Part shown: in pieces, positions 17,325 through 26,106 of the stretch
How the letters are laid out: each line of letters opens with the position of its first letter
Numbering within the stretch: the stretch's first letter is position 1
Assembly (NCBI GenBank): GCA_045863035.1
Contig: BTUV01000008.1
Span: forward strand, 1 to 64,000
DNA from: H2-BAC3 sp045863035
GTDB taxonomy: Bacteria > Bacteroidota > Ignavibacteria > Ignavibacteriales > Ignavibacteriaceae
DNA: 64,000 bases
Direction of reading: 5' to 3'
Translations under genes and position numbers: made by a program
Notes under the pieces: model-generated
Seen by the model: only the letters and a program-made list of their open reading frames with translations
Told to the model about the DNA's origin: nothing
The model's database searches: none

Positions 17325-19232
17325 ATGGTTGACATGAACAATTATAAGGTGCTGCAACAGATTGATAATCCTTCCCGGATGAGGGATATGGATATCAAAA
17401 CGCTCCGGGAACTATGCCAGGATATCAGGAATTATATGGTGGATGTTATCTCTGAGGTCGGCGGGCATTTTGGCGGCGGTCTCGGCACGGTTGAACTAAC
17501 TGTGGCCCTCCATAAGGCATTTAAAACGCCGGAAGATTTAGTGGTCTGGGATACCGGACATCAGGCCTATCCTCACAAAATTATTACCGGAAGAAAAGAA
17601 CTTCTTCCCACTATTCGTCAGCTTAACGGTATTTCCGGATTTCTTAAACGCTCTGAGAGTGAATATGATACCTTTGGCGCGGGTCATGCATCAACTTCAA
17701 TTTCAGCAGCCCTTGGAATGGCGGTTGCTCAAAAATACAATAATACCCGAAATAAGGTTGTAGCAGTAATTGGTGACGGGGCTATGACCGGCGGGATGGC
17801 TTACGAAGCGATGAATAACTCCGGTGTTTTGCGCTCTGATCTTATTGTTGTGCTTAATGATAATAATATGTCAATTGCGCCAAACGTATGGCAGCTTTCA
17901 AATTATTTTACGCAGATGATTGCACACCCTGATTACAATAAATTTAAGGGCTACGTCTGGGATATGACCGGAAAACTTGACCTTTTTGGTGACCGCCTCA
18001 GAAAGATTGCAGGCCGGCTGGAAAGCGGAATTAAGTCTGTTGTTACCCCGGGTATGTTATTTGAAGCGCTTGGTTTCCGGTATTTTGGACCTGTAAACGG
18101 ACATAACCTTCATCAATTGGTAAAACTTTTTGAGCAGGTTCGTGAGATGAACGGTCCCATTCTGATTCATACCATTACCCAGAAAGGGAAGGGTTATGCC
18201 CCTGCTGAATCACATGAGCAGCGGCTTCATGCCTCAACCCCGTTTGATAAATTAACCGGAAAAGCATTCAAGAAATCCGGTGCACCTCCGGCATACACAA
18301 CTATTTTTGGCAACACTTTAAGTGATATTGTTGAAAAGGATAAAAAAGTAGTCGGTATTACCGCGGCGATGCCAGATGGAACCGGTTTAAATATCCTCCT
18401 TGAAAAACATCCCCAGAATTATATTGATGTCGGGATAGCTGAGGAGCATGCAGTTACTTTTGCCGCCGGTCTTGCCACGCAAGGTATCACTCCGGTTGTT
18501 GCAATATATTCAACATTTATCCAGCGGGCATTTGACCAGATCATTCATGATGTGGCTCTGCAAAAACTTCATGCAGTATTTATACTTGACCGCGCGGGTT
18601 TGGTAGGGGCGGATGGTCCGACGCATCATGGAACATTTGACCTGAGTTTCCTGAGAATGATTCCCGGAATGGTAATCATGGCACCGAAAGATGAGGCAGA
18701 ACTTCGCAATATGGTATATACAGCAGTTTATTACAAAAAAGGACCTGTCGCGGTGCGGTATCCGCGTGGGTCTGCTTTAGGGGTTCCGATGAAAGATGAA
18801 TTTGAGATGTATCCAATCGGGAAAGGGGAACTGATTCAAAAAGGGGAGAATGTTGCAATTCTTGCTGTTGGTTCGATGGTCGATTATGCTGAAAAAGCTT
18901 TGCCATTGCTCAAGGAACAGGGGATTAACGCGGGTCTTTATAATATGCGTTTTGTTAAGCCGATTGATACAGATATACTCGATGAAGCTGCATCAAACTA
19001 CAGCAGCATTGTAACTCTTGAGGAAAACAGTATAGTAGGCGGATTCGGAAGCGCTGTTGCAGAGTATCTGATGGATAGAGGGTTTAAAAACGATCTGCTC
19101 CGTGTAGGTCTTCCTGATCACTTCGTAGATCATGGCACCCAGACAGAGCTTCATGAACAGTTGAAAATTGACCCTAAAGGGATTACTGAACGAGTAAGTG
19201 AATTTCTTGCAAAGCATAAGGTAGAAATCTGA
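17325..19232 (+). CDS. dxs: 1-deoxy-D-xylulose-5-phosphate synthase
   Basis: A 635-residue thiamine-diphosphate transketolase-like enzyme, the expected full length. It condenses pyruvate with glyceraldehyde-3-phosphate in the first step of the MEP isoprenoid pathway. Visible motifs are VWDTGHQAYPHKI, the ThDP/Mg motif GDGAMTGGMAYEAMNN with LNDNNMSIAPNV, the pyrimidine-binding IAEEHAVTFAAGLA, and DRAGLVGADGPTHHG. It lies between xseB and an oxidoreductase in the same run of genes. Confidence 0.96.
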   Translation: MVDMNNYKVLQQIDNPSRMRDMDIKTLRELCQDIRNYMVDVISEVGGHFGGGLGTVELTVALHKAFKTPEDLVVWDTGHQAYPHKIITGRKELLPTIRQLNGISGFLKRSESEYDTFGAGHASTSISAALGMAVAQKYNNTRNKVVAVIGDGAMTGGMAYEAMNNSGVLRSDLIVVLNDNNMSIAPNVWQLSNYFTQMIAHPDYNKFKGYVWDMTGKLDLFGDRLRKIAGRLESGIKSVVTPGMLFEALGFRYFGPVNGHNLHQLVKLFEQVREMNGPILIHTITQKGKGYAPAESHEQRLHASTPFDKLTGKAFKKSGAPPAYTTIFGNTLSDIVEKDKKVVGITAAMPDGTGLNILLEKHPQNYIDVGIAEEHAVTFAAGLATQGITPVVAIYSTFIQRAFDQIIHDVALQKLHAVFILDRAGLVGADGPTHHGTFDLSFLRMIPGMVIMAPKDEAELRNMVYTAVYYKKGPVAVRYPRGSALGVPMKDEFEMYPIGKGELIQKGENVAILAVGSMVDYAEKALPLLKEQGINAGLYNMRFVKPIDTDILDEAASNYSSIVTLEENSIVGGFGSAVAEYLMDRGFKNDLLRVGLPDHFVDHGTQTELHEQLKIDPKGITERVSEFLAKHKVEI

Positions 19233-19233
19233 T

Positions 19234-20241
19234 ATGGAAAATTTCAGGATTGCAGTTATAGGATTAGGGAGTGTAGCACAATTAGTGCATTTGCCAATTC
19301 TGAAGAAGATGCCGGGGGTATCAGTGGTAGCCGCGGCGGAGTTAAACAAGAATCGCCTCAAAACGGTTTCTGATAAGTATAATATATCAGGTGCATATAC
19401 TGATTACCGCCAGATGCTTGATGAGGCAGAGGTTGACGCAGTAATTATTGCAACGCCAACCTCCTCACATACCGAAATTGCGAAAGAAGTGATAAGCCGT
19501 AAAATCAATCTGCTTATTGAGAAGCCAATCGCGCGTACATACCGTGAAGCTAAAGAAGTAGTTGACCTCGCGCAAAAAAATAAAGTGACGATGATGGTGG
19601 GTATGAATATGAGGTACCGCCCGGATATCATGCTTCTGAAAAGCATTGCAAACTCAGGTGAAATCGGAGAGCTTTTTTATGTAAAAGCCGGATGGCTTAA
19701 AAAGCAGAGCAGTGAAAGTAAATGGTTCACTGATAAAGAAAAAAGCGGCGGAGGTGTGATTATTGACCTTGGCATTGTGCTTCTGGATGTGAGTCTTTGG
19801 CTGCTTGATTTTCCTTCAATCAGAGCTGTTTCCACGCAGAATTTTTCTCATTTCACCAACAGTGTTGAAGATACCTCTATCAGCAAAATACGCTGCAACA
19901 ATAACTCGCTCATTTTTCTTGAATCAAGCTGGTCAATTGGTTCCGACAGAGACAGTCTCTACTTTGATATATATGGCTCCAAGGGAAACGCGAGTATCAA
20001 CCCCTTCAGAGTATTCAAGCGAAGCGGCGGCACTATGGTCGATATGACGCCATTTAAGTCAGAAGCGGAGATTACGCTTTTTAAGAAATCATACCAGAAT
20101 GAAATAAAGCACTTTATCGGTGCATGCAAAGGACTTAATCCCAATCTTTCTCCGGGGAATGAATCACTCTCCAGAATGCGGATAATTGAAACAATGTATC
20201 AGTCAAATTCCGAGAAAAAGGAAATCGAACTAAAGTCATGA
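19234..20241 (+). CDS. Gfo/Idh/MocA-family NAD(P)-dependent oxidoreductase
   Basis: A 335-residue protein with an N-terminal Rossmann fold (GLGSVAQLVHLPIL), the family EKP motif (LLIEKPIARTYREA, lysine about residue 91) and a C-terminal alpha/beta substrate domain. Members oxidise or reduce sugars, inositols and similar hydroxyl compounds. The substrate is not evident. It starts 1 base after dxs and overlaps the response regulator gene by 4 bp, so it is very probably in the same transcript. Confidence 0.85.
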   Translation: MENFRIAVIGLGSVAQLVHLPILKKMPGVSVVAAAELNKNRLKTVSDKYNISGAYTDYRQMLDEAEVDAVIIATPTSSHTEIAKEVISRKINLLIEKPIARTYREAKEVVDLAQKNKVTMMVGMNMRYRPDIMLLKSIANSGEIGELFYVKAGWLKKQSSESKWFTDKEKSGGGVIIDLGIVLLDVSLWLLDFPSIRAVSTQNFSHFTNSVEDTSISKIRCNNNSLIFLESSWSIGSDRDSLYFDIYGSKGNASINPFRVFKRSGGTMVDMTPFKSEAEITLFKKSYQNEIKHFIGACKGLNPNLSPGNESLSRMRIIETMYQSNSEKKEIELKS

Positions 20242-20924
20242 AAAAAATTCTTCTTGTTGATGACGAAAAAGATATTGTTGAGATGGTCCGTTACAATCTT
20301 GAGAAGGAAAACTATTCTGTGATAACTGCTTATGATGGTGAAGAAGCATTAACTAAAGTAAGAGAAAATCCGGATTTAGTAATACTTGATGTCATGATGC
20401 CCAAACTTAATGGTTTTCAAGTTTGCAAGCGGCTGCGTGATGATAAAAAGACTGAGAAGCTGCCTGTTATTTTTCTGACCGCCAGGGCCTCTGAAGCTGA
20501 TGAAATTAATGGTCTGAATATGGGAGCGAATGACTATATAGTGAAACCAATTTCGCCCAAAAAACTGATCGCACGAGTTCAGACAATTTTCAGGAACCTT
20601 GAACTTCAGTCGCAGGACGATACTATTGTACAAATTGAAAACGGACCTGTTACCATTAACCGGGAAAAATATCTGGTTTATATTGCCGGTGAAGAGGTGG
20701 TTTTTCCGAAAAAGGAATTCGAACTGCTTTTCTTTTTAATGACTTATCCGGGTAAAGTTCTAAACAGAGAGATGCTGTTGAAAGAAGTTTGGGGCTCAGA
20801 TGTTTATGTTGGTGACAGAACCATTGATGTTCATGTCCGTAAAATACGCGAAAAACTCGGGCGTTATTCTGATGCAATTGAAACGATAAAAGGCGTTGGC
20901 TACCGGATCAAAATCCTTTCCTGA
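20238..20924 (+). CDS. OmpR/PhoB-family response regulator
   Basis: A 228-residue protein. Its receiver domain (1-120) has acidic residues at 8-9, phospho-acceptor D51 (VILDVMMP), T80 and K102 (VKPIS). Its C-terminal winged-helix DNA-binding domain (about 130-226) has FPKKEFELLFFL and VGDRTIDVHVRKIREKLG. It pairs with the kinase gene that overlaps its 3' end by 29 bp. By similarity it is a PhoB-type regulator; the target regulon cannot be read from here. Confidence 0.92.
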   Translation: MKKILLVDDEKDIVEMVRYNLEKENYSVITAYDGEEALTKVRENPDLVILDVMMPKLNGFQVCKRLRDDKKTEKLPVIFLTARASEADEINGLNMGANDYIVKPISPKKLIARVQTIFRNLELQSQDDTIVQIENGPVTINREKYLVYIAGEEVVFPKKEFELLFFLMTYPGKVLNREMLLKEVWGSDVYVGDRTIDVHVRKIREKLGRYSDAIETIKGVGYRIKILS

Positions 20925-21942
20925 ATACATCACCCTGATAAGGGATGTCCTGGTATATAATAAAGAGTATATACTTTTTTATATCCTTACCTCTCTGCTG
21001 TTACTATTCTTATCACCTCCCGGCGGATATGTATTTTACTTTCTGCTTTTTTTTACCATAATCTTTATTGTTCTTGTGCTCCTTTTTAACAGACGGAGAA
21101 AAGCCGACATTGCAGAATTAATATCAATTATCCGTGTCATCCGTCAGAATGAACTGCCCACACACGAGTCTATTTCACTTAATGCCGGGCTTAAAGACCT
21201 TGAAGCAGAAATACAACTCGCTTACAGACAGGTGCAGAGAGATATAAATTCACTCAGACGGCTTGAACGGGTGAGAACTGAGTTTCTGAGTAACGTATCT
21301 CATGAATTAAAAACCCCTTTATTCGCAATTCAGGGTTTTCTTGAGACGCTTTTAAACGGAGCAATTAATGATCCTAAGGTGAATATCCACTTTCTTGAAA
21401 AGGCCGTATTTTACAGCGATAATCTGGCTTCGTTACTGAATGATTTAGTGGAAATTTCACTGATTGAAGCGGGGGAGATGAAAATGAGCTTCAGGTATTT
21501 TGCAATTTGCGACTTTTTGAAAACGAATTTTTCGGATTATTCTGACGAAGCTGCCCGGAAGGGGCTTGAGTTCAGGTTTTTGCTGCCAGAAAAGGATTTT
21601 GATGTGTATGGCGACAAAAACCGGCTTAAACAGGTTATGCACAATCTGATTCAAAATGCGATTAAATATACTGAGTCCGGGGAAGTGACAGTGGAAGTAT
21701 CAAATGAGCAAAAAAAGGGGAAAATTACGGTTAGGGATACCGGTATAGGTATTACTCCGGAAGAGCTGCCAAGGGTATTTGAGCGCTTTTACAGGGTAGA
21801 TAAGGCACGTTCTAAGGAGATTGAGGGGACAGGGCTGGGGCTGGCAATCGTAAAGCATATCATAGAAGCCCACGGGTCAGAAATTCAGGTCAATAGTGCA
21901 CCCGGAGCAGGGTCAGAATTTTTCTTCCTGCTTAAAAAGTAA
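20896..21942 (+). CDS. PhoR-like sensor histidine kinase
   Basis: A 348-residue kinase with two membrane helices (about 25-40 and 45-64) and almost no periplasmic loop, then a DHp domain with H136 in SNVSHELKTP. The ATPase domain has N-box HNLIQNAIKY, G1 DTGIGI, F-box FERFYRVD and G2 GTGLGLAIVK. The lack of a periplasmic sensor domain resembles PhoR, which reads transporter state, but no pst genes are visible. TTG at 20896 is the only usable start near the first helix and gives a 29-bp overlap with the regulator. Confidence 0.88.
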   Translation: MATGSKSFPEYITLIRDVLVYNKEYILFYILTSLLLLFLSPPGGYVFYFLLFFTIIFIVLVLLFNRRRKADIAELISIIRVIRQNELPTHESISLNAGLKDLEAEIQLAYRQVQRDINSLRRLERVRTEFLSNVSHELKTPLFAIQGFLETLLNGAINDPKVNIHFLEKAVFYSDNLASLLNDLVEISLIEAGEMKMSFRYFAICDFLKTNFSDYSDEAARKGLEFRFLLPEKDFDVYGDKNRLKQVMHNLIQNAIKYTESGEVTVEVSNEQKKGKITVRDTGIGITPEELPRVFERFYRVDKARSKEIEGTGLGLAIVKHIIEAHGSEIQVNSAPGAGSEFFFLLKK

Positions 21943-21949
21943 AATTTTT

Positions 21950-21981
21950 TTTGATTTTTTTGCTCTTTTTTGTTAATTTTG
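21950..21981 (+). promoter_or_regulatory. Candidate Bacteroidota-type promoter for rplU-rpmA
   Basis: TTTG at 21950-21953 and TAATTTTG at 21974-21981 are separated by 20 bp, matching the published Bacteroidota -33 TTTG / -7 TAnnTTTG arrangement. Transcription would start about 20 bases before the rplU ATG. The region is T-rich, so a chance match is possible. Confidence 0.45.
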
Positions 21982-22006
21982 GGGTCTATCTTTAAACGGA
22001 GTCTGA

Positions 22007-22315
22007 ATGTTCGCAGTTGTTGAGATTGCAGGAAAACAATTTATCGTTTCTGAAAACGAAAAACACTATGTACCCCTTTTGACAGCAGAAGTTGATTCTG
22101 AAGTAACTTTTGACAAAGTACTTCTGCTTTCTGATGATGCAGGTACTAAAGTTGGTGCACCTTATGTTGACGGATTAAAAGTATCCGGCAAAGTTCTTGA
22201 GCACGTTCAGGACGATAAAATTTTAGTATTTAAGAAAAAGAGAAGAACCGGTTACAAAAAGAGCTACGGCCACAGAACCGATTTAACACGTGTAGAAATT
22301 ACGAAAATAGGATAA
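22007..22315 (+). CDS. rplU: 50S ribosomal protein L21
   Basis: 102 residues, typical L21 length. It opens MFAVVEIAGKQF, has the central VLLLSDD...VGAPYVDG region and ends with the basic RNA-binding KKKRRTGYKKSYGHR segment. It binds 23S rRNA. The Shine-Dalgarno ACGGAG precedes the ATG. rpmA follows after 10 bp, the usual pair. Confidence 0.97.
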   Translation: MFAVVEIAGKQFIVSENEKHYVPLLTAEVDSEVTFDKVLLLSDDAGTKVGAPYVDGLKVSGKVLEHVQDDKILVFKKKRRTGYKKSYGHRTDLTRVEITKIG

Positions 22316-22325
22316 GGATAACACA

Positions 22326-22583
22326 ATGGCTCATAAAAAAGGTCAGGGTTCTACCAGAAACGGTAGAGACAGTAATGCCCAGCGGCTCGGTGTAAAGAGA
22401 TTCGGCGGTCAGGTTGTTAATGCAGGTGAAATTCTTGTTCGCCAGCGTGGTACCAAATTTCATCCGGGAAGCAACGTTGGTATCGGCGGCGATGATACCC
22501 TTTTTGCTTTGATAACCGGTCAGGTTAAATTTGAACGCGGCAGAGGCGACAGACAGTTTGTTTCTGTTTACAACGTAAACTAA
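22326..22583 (+). CDS. rpmA: 50S ribosomal protein L27
   Basis: 85 residues, opening MAHKKGQGSTRNGRDSNAQR as in standard L27 without an N-terminal propeptide, then VNAGEILVRQRGT and HPGSNVGIGGDDTLFA. Its N-terminus reaches the peptidyl transferase centre. It is the second gene of the rplU-rpmA operon, followed by a strong terminator. Confidence 0.97.
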   Translation: MAHKKGQGSTRNGRDSNAQRLGVKRFGGQVVNAGEILVRQRGTKFHPGSNVGIGGDDTLFALITGQVKFERGRGDRQFVSVYNVN

Positions 22584-22607
22584 AAACAAAACCCCCGTTT
22601 GATAAAA

Positions 22608-22635
22608 AACCCGCTCAATTTGAGCGGGTTTTTTT
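22608..22635. terminator. Bidirectional intrinsic terminator between rpmA and mdh
   Basis: A 10-bp GC-rich stem (22608-22617 with 22621-22630) and a 3-base loop are flanked by T-runs on both strands. It can therefore stop the plus-strand rplU-rpmA transcript and the minus-strand mdh transcript. Confidence 0.9.
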
Positions 22636-22656
22636 ATGCTTATTTCGATCAGGGGA

Positions 22657-23622
22657 TTAAAACCCGAGACGTTCCATATCAGCCACTAATGTAGTAACAG
22701 CATTAACTGAATTATCCATCAGTGCCTTTTCTTCAGCATTGAGTGATACTTCAACCACTTTTTCAACACCGTTTGCGCCAAGAATGGTCGGTACTCCAAC
22801 ATAATAACCATTAACGCCAAATTCTCCCTCAAGAAGCGCACAGACCATCAGGACGCGTTTTTCGTCCCGCAGAATGGCTTCAGCCATCTGAATAGCTGCT
22901 GATGCAGGGGAATAGAAAGCTGAGCCGGTTTTAAGCAGTTTTACGACCTCTCCGCCTGCCTGCTTGGTTCTTTCAACCATCGCAGTCATAACTTCTTTTG
23001 CTTTTGCGGCATCGTTATACTTTCGTTCAAGTAACTCCATAACCGGAAGCCCGTTTACACTGGCATAACGTACCAGAGGCACCATTGTATCTCCGTGACC
23101 CCCCAGAACCGGTGCGCTGACATCTTTTACAGAAACGCCCAGCTCCCATGCAATAAATGAAGCAAAGCGGGAAGAGTCCAGAACACCTGCCTGACCCATT
23201 ACTCTGTTAGCAGGGAAGCCGGATACTTTCTTAAAGAGGGTTACCATTGCATCCAGCGGATTGGAAATGATAATGACGATAGCATTTGGGGCATATTCGC
23301 GAACACCCTCTGCCACACTCTTCATAATTTTTGCGTTCACAGAAAGCAGATCATCTCTGCTCATACCGGGTTTACGGGGTAGCCCGGCAGTAATAATAAC
23401 CAGGTCAGAACCTGCCAAGTCTTTATATTCGTTAGTACCTTTTACTGATACATCAAATTTATCAATCGCCGATGCCTCAGCTATATCAAGAGTTTTGCCC
23501 TGCGGAAGATCTTCCACAATATCAAAAAGAATTACATCACCAAGCTGACGCATTGCAGCAAGCTGAGCCAGGACGCCGCCAATCTGGCCGCCTCCGATAA
23601 GTGCTATTTTTTTTCTGCTCAT
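22657..23622 (-). CDS. mdh: Malate dehydrogenase (LDH-like type)
   Basis: A 321-residue NAD-dependent malate dehydrogenase of the TCA cycle. It has the dinucleotide motif GGGQIGG (10-16), D34 selecting NAD, ITAGLPRKPGMSR with substrate-binding arginines, and the catalytic histidine motif GGHGDTMVP. This tetrameric LDH-like form is the one found in Chlorobi and many Bacteroidota. The ATG at 23622 has AAAGGA a few bases upstream. An upstream in-frame ATG adding 13 residues lacks such a site. It ends just before the shared terminator. Confidence 0.95.
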   Translation of the reverse strand: MSRKKIALIGGGQIGGVLAQLAAMRQLGDVILFDIVEDLPQGKTLDIAEASAIDKFDVSVKGTNEYKDLAGSDLVIITAGLPRKPGMSRDDLLSVNAKIMKSVAEGVREYAPNAIVIIISNPLDAMVTLFKKVSGFPANRVMGQAGVLDSSRFASFIAWELGVSVKDVSAPVLGGHGDTMVPLVRYASVNGLPVMELLERKYNDAAKAKEVMTAMVERTKQAGGEVVKLLKTGSAFYSPASAAIQMAEAILRDEKRVLMVCALLEGEFGVNGYYVGVPTILGANGVEKVVEVSLNAEEKALMDNSVNAVTTLVADMERLGF

Positions 23623-23747
23623 TTTTTGTCCTTTAGAAATAAATGAAAATTTCACTCTCAAATATCACAAGAATTATCCGAGAATAAAACAGAACAGAGG
23701 TGAGGAAGTCTGCCAGAGGGGTGGAGATTAGTTATAATAATGAAATG

Positions 23748-24155
23748 CTATTTAACCTGAAGCACCAGGACGATTTCCATCCCATCAGGAGTCAGGTGAA
23801 ATTTTACATCTTTTGCGTAATTTCTCATAAGAAAAAGACCGCGCCCATGGTCTTTGAGCAGATTTTCGGGGGAAGTCGGGTCGGGTATCACATCCGGGTC
23901 AAATCCATCTCCCTGATCTTTCACTTTTATTGTCACAAGATTCCCTTCACGACCTATTGAAAGCAAGACTTTTTTCTCAGGATTGTTTTTATTAGCGTGC
24001 CTTATAGCATTTGTTGTTGCTTCTGTGATTATTAGCAGCATTTCTGCGATCATATCATTATTCAGATGCAGTTCCATTGCCGCATAATTCACGAACTCCT
24101 CAACTGTTATAAGCTGAGAAGGGTCACTAGCTATTTCGAGAGAGAAGTTATTCAT
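23748..24155 (-). CDS. RsbW-like anti-sigma/serine kinase ATPase domain protein
   Basis: A 135-residue single-domain HATPase_c protein of the RsbW/SpoIIAB type: N-box EATTNAIRHA, G1 DQGDGFDP, G2 GRGLFLMRNYA. Such proteins bind sigma factors or phosphorylate STAS antagonists in partner switching. It stands alone here, while a second HATPase plus a STAS protein sit at 57844-58664. It lies 49 bp downstream of the barrel-protein gene, so it may be the last gene of that minus-strand unit. Confidence 0.85.
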   Translation of the reverse strand: MNNFSLEIASDPSQLITVEEFVNYAAMELHLNNDMIAEMLLIITEATTNAIRHANKNNPEKKVLLSIGREGNLVTIKVKDQGDGFDPDVIPDPTSPENLLKDHGRGLFLMRNYAKDVKFHLTPDGMEIVLVLQVK

Positions 24156-24204
24156 TCAATAAAAATTTGATTGAGAAAGTTAATAATTCTCAGAGATTTC
24201 ACCA

Positions 24205-26106
24205 CTAAAAAAACCACTGCACTGCCATATTGATGTTTGAATTTTGCCTTCCCGGAGCAGTGTTATTGCTCTGATACTCCTGAAAGAAACTGAACGTGGC
24301 CTGGTAGCGCTCACCGCTGCTGTATGAGACGGAAACCACAGGACCTCTTGAGCGATATTCGTCGCTGGGCGACTTCATCCGGTTTTCATAACGGTAAAGT
24401 GATATGGTTAAAAAGCGGTACCCCGCGAATAATTTGAGATCAAAAAAAGTGTAGCCAAGTTTGGGTGAGAAAAGAAATTCAGTTACGAATCGCTCCGGCA
24501 GGGTGCTAAATTCATCCCAATACAGTAACCCTTGCTCAGCCAGTTTTATGCTGATATCGCTGTGGAAGGATAGGGCTGCCGTCAGGGGAATGGAAGTTGA
24601 GTCAGTAAATAAAAACTGCCTGAAAGAAAGACTCCGGTAATTCGGAAGCAGGTCTTCATAACTATAAACAGTATAAAGTGCTGAAACCTCAGCATAATTT
24701 TTTGAAGTCATCCAGGGGAACTGCAGATAATTTCCGGCAAAATACTTAAGAAAACGGTTGTCGGAATTGTTAGCGCTTCTCTGAGCGTAGAGATATACAT
24801 TTTGTGAGAGGTAACCCTCAACGCCGACTGACCACTGAAACTGAGCAGCAGAACGGTTTTCATATACAATCCGCATGATGCTCATCAGTTCATCGCGGTC
24901 ATCATAATTCAGCAGAGCGGGAGTATCATAAAGTAACTTTTGCTGAGAAAGATCAATCTGTACGAATTCTTCAGAACTGATAAAAAACGAAAATGACGCA
25001 CTCAGCCCCAATCTTGACGCTGAAAAATTCTTTTCCTGTTCTTTTTGGTTAAACTGCTGCAGAAGAAATTCATCAACTGAAGGTTCATTACGGAGACTGT
25101 TTTTTTCTTCCTGCTGGCTAACGCTTCCTCTTAACCGGAGAAGCACAGGATATATATTAAGAACAGCAGAAGCGCCCCCTTCAAATCTGAACGCGCTCAA
25201 TTCTGAACCAAGACCGGAAGAACTGCTAAAAACCGGAGGTTTATAGCGGTAATCTCTGTCAACAACTCTGTACTGCAATCTGAATTCGCCTTCCGCGCGA
25301 ATATCACTGAATAAATTTCCGGATTGTAAAAATCCTCTGAACTCAGATTTCATTTCATTCCGGGTTTGAATGTTTCTTGTTATTCCGAAAAGTGACAAGA
25401 GAGCCGGATCAGCATTAAGATAAAAATCCCTTCTTTGGTTCGAATAGTCAGCGCTCAGTCCCATGACGATTTCTTCAGGAAAGTTATTTATAACACTCAG
25501 CCGTAAAACTCTGCTGAGATTTCTGCGGGGCATAATGTCTTCATTGCTGAAAAGCATGTATCCTTCAGTTCTAATGTTCTCAAAAATAGTTTCCGGAAGC
25601 TGAGTCTCCGTACCGTAATACATTCCGGAATTCTGTTCATTTAATTGTTTGTGACCTGAGTAGCCGGCAAAAGAGAGGATATACAAATTACCCGCAGGTC
25701 TGACCCCAAAGTGAAAAGTATAGCGGTTCAGTGAAGATGAGTTAAGCTCAACAGAGCGGTTATCATTCTGAGCAATCCGCGTAATAGTGATGCCGGGGAT
25801 GAATAAACTATTCAGAAAGTATTCACCGGAAATTTCGGTGTCTTCTTCATCTTTTACAAATTTTGATGATACTTCAGTGATGGTGGAGGTAAATACATTT
25901 CTGGCCGACAAATCAAGACCGCTAAACGAACTTTTATATATCAGCTTATTTGTGAAGAGGTGGGTTACAAGCTGTTTATCATATTGAGTATAATAATAGG
26001 GCAGTGATACAGAGTTTTCCGCGGCGGTTGAGTCAGGTTGATTAGCGGATATTCCGGAAGTAGCAAAAACTGAAATGACAAACAGAAGAATAAGCCGGTG
26101 GTTCAT
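24205..26106 (-). CDS. Outer-membrane beta-barrel protein, unknown family
   Basis: A 633-residue exported protein with a signal peptide (cleavage near SAN), many alternating hydrophobic strands with aromatic ends, and a terminal aromatic (AVQWFF) typical of outer-membrane barrels. No named family is recognised. It overlaps the lipoprotein gene upstream by one base, so the two are translationally coupled and may work together at the cell surface. Confidence 0.5.
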   Translation of the reverse strand: MNHRLILLFVISVFATSGISANQPDSTAAENSVSLPYYYTQYDKQLVTHLFTNKLIYKSSFSGLDLSARNVFTSTITEVSSKFVKDEEDTEISGEYFLNSLFIPGITITRIAQNDNRSVELNSSSLNRYTFHFGVRPAGNLYILSFAGYSGHKQLNEQNSGMYYGTETQLPETIFENIRTEGYMLFSNEDIMPRRNLSRVLRLSVINNFPEEIVMGLSADYSNQRRDFYLNADPALLSLFGITRNIQTRNEMKSEFRGFLQSGNLFSDIRAEGEFRLQYRVVDRDYRYKPPVFSSSSGLGSELSAFRFEGGASAVLNIYPVLLRLRGSVSQQEEKNSLRNEPSVDEFLLQQFNQKEQEKNFSASRLGLSASFSFFISSEEFVQIDLSQQKLLYDTPALLNYDDRDELMSIMRIVYENRSAAQFQWSVGVEGYLSQNVYLYAQRSANNSDNRFLKYFAGNYLQFPWMTSKNYAEVSALYTVYSYEDLLPNYRSLSFRQFLFTDSTSIPLTAALSFHSDISIKLAEQGLLYWDEFSTLPERFVTEFLFSPKLGYTFFDLKLFAGYRFLTISLYRYENRMKSPSDEYRSRGPVVSVSYSSGERYQATFSFFQEYQSNNTAPGRQNSNINMAVQWFF

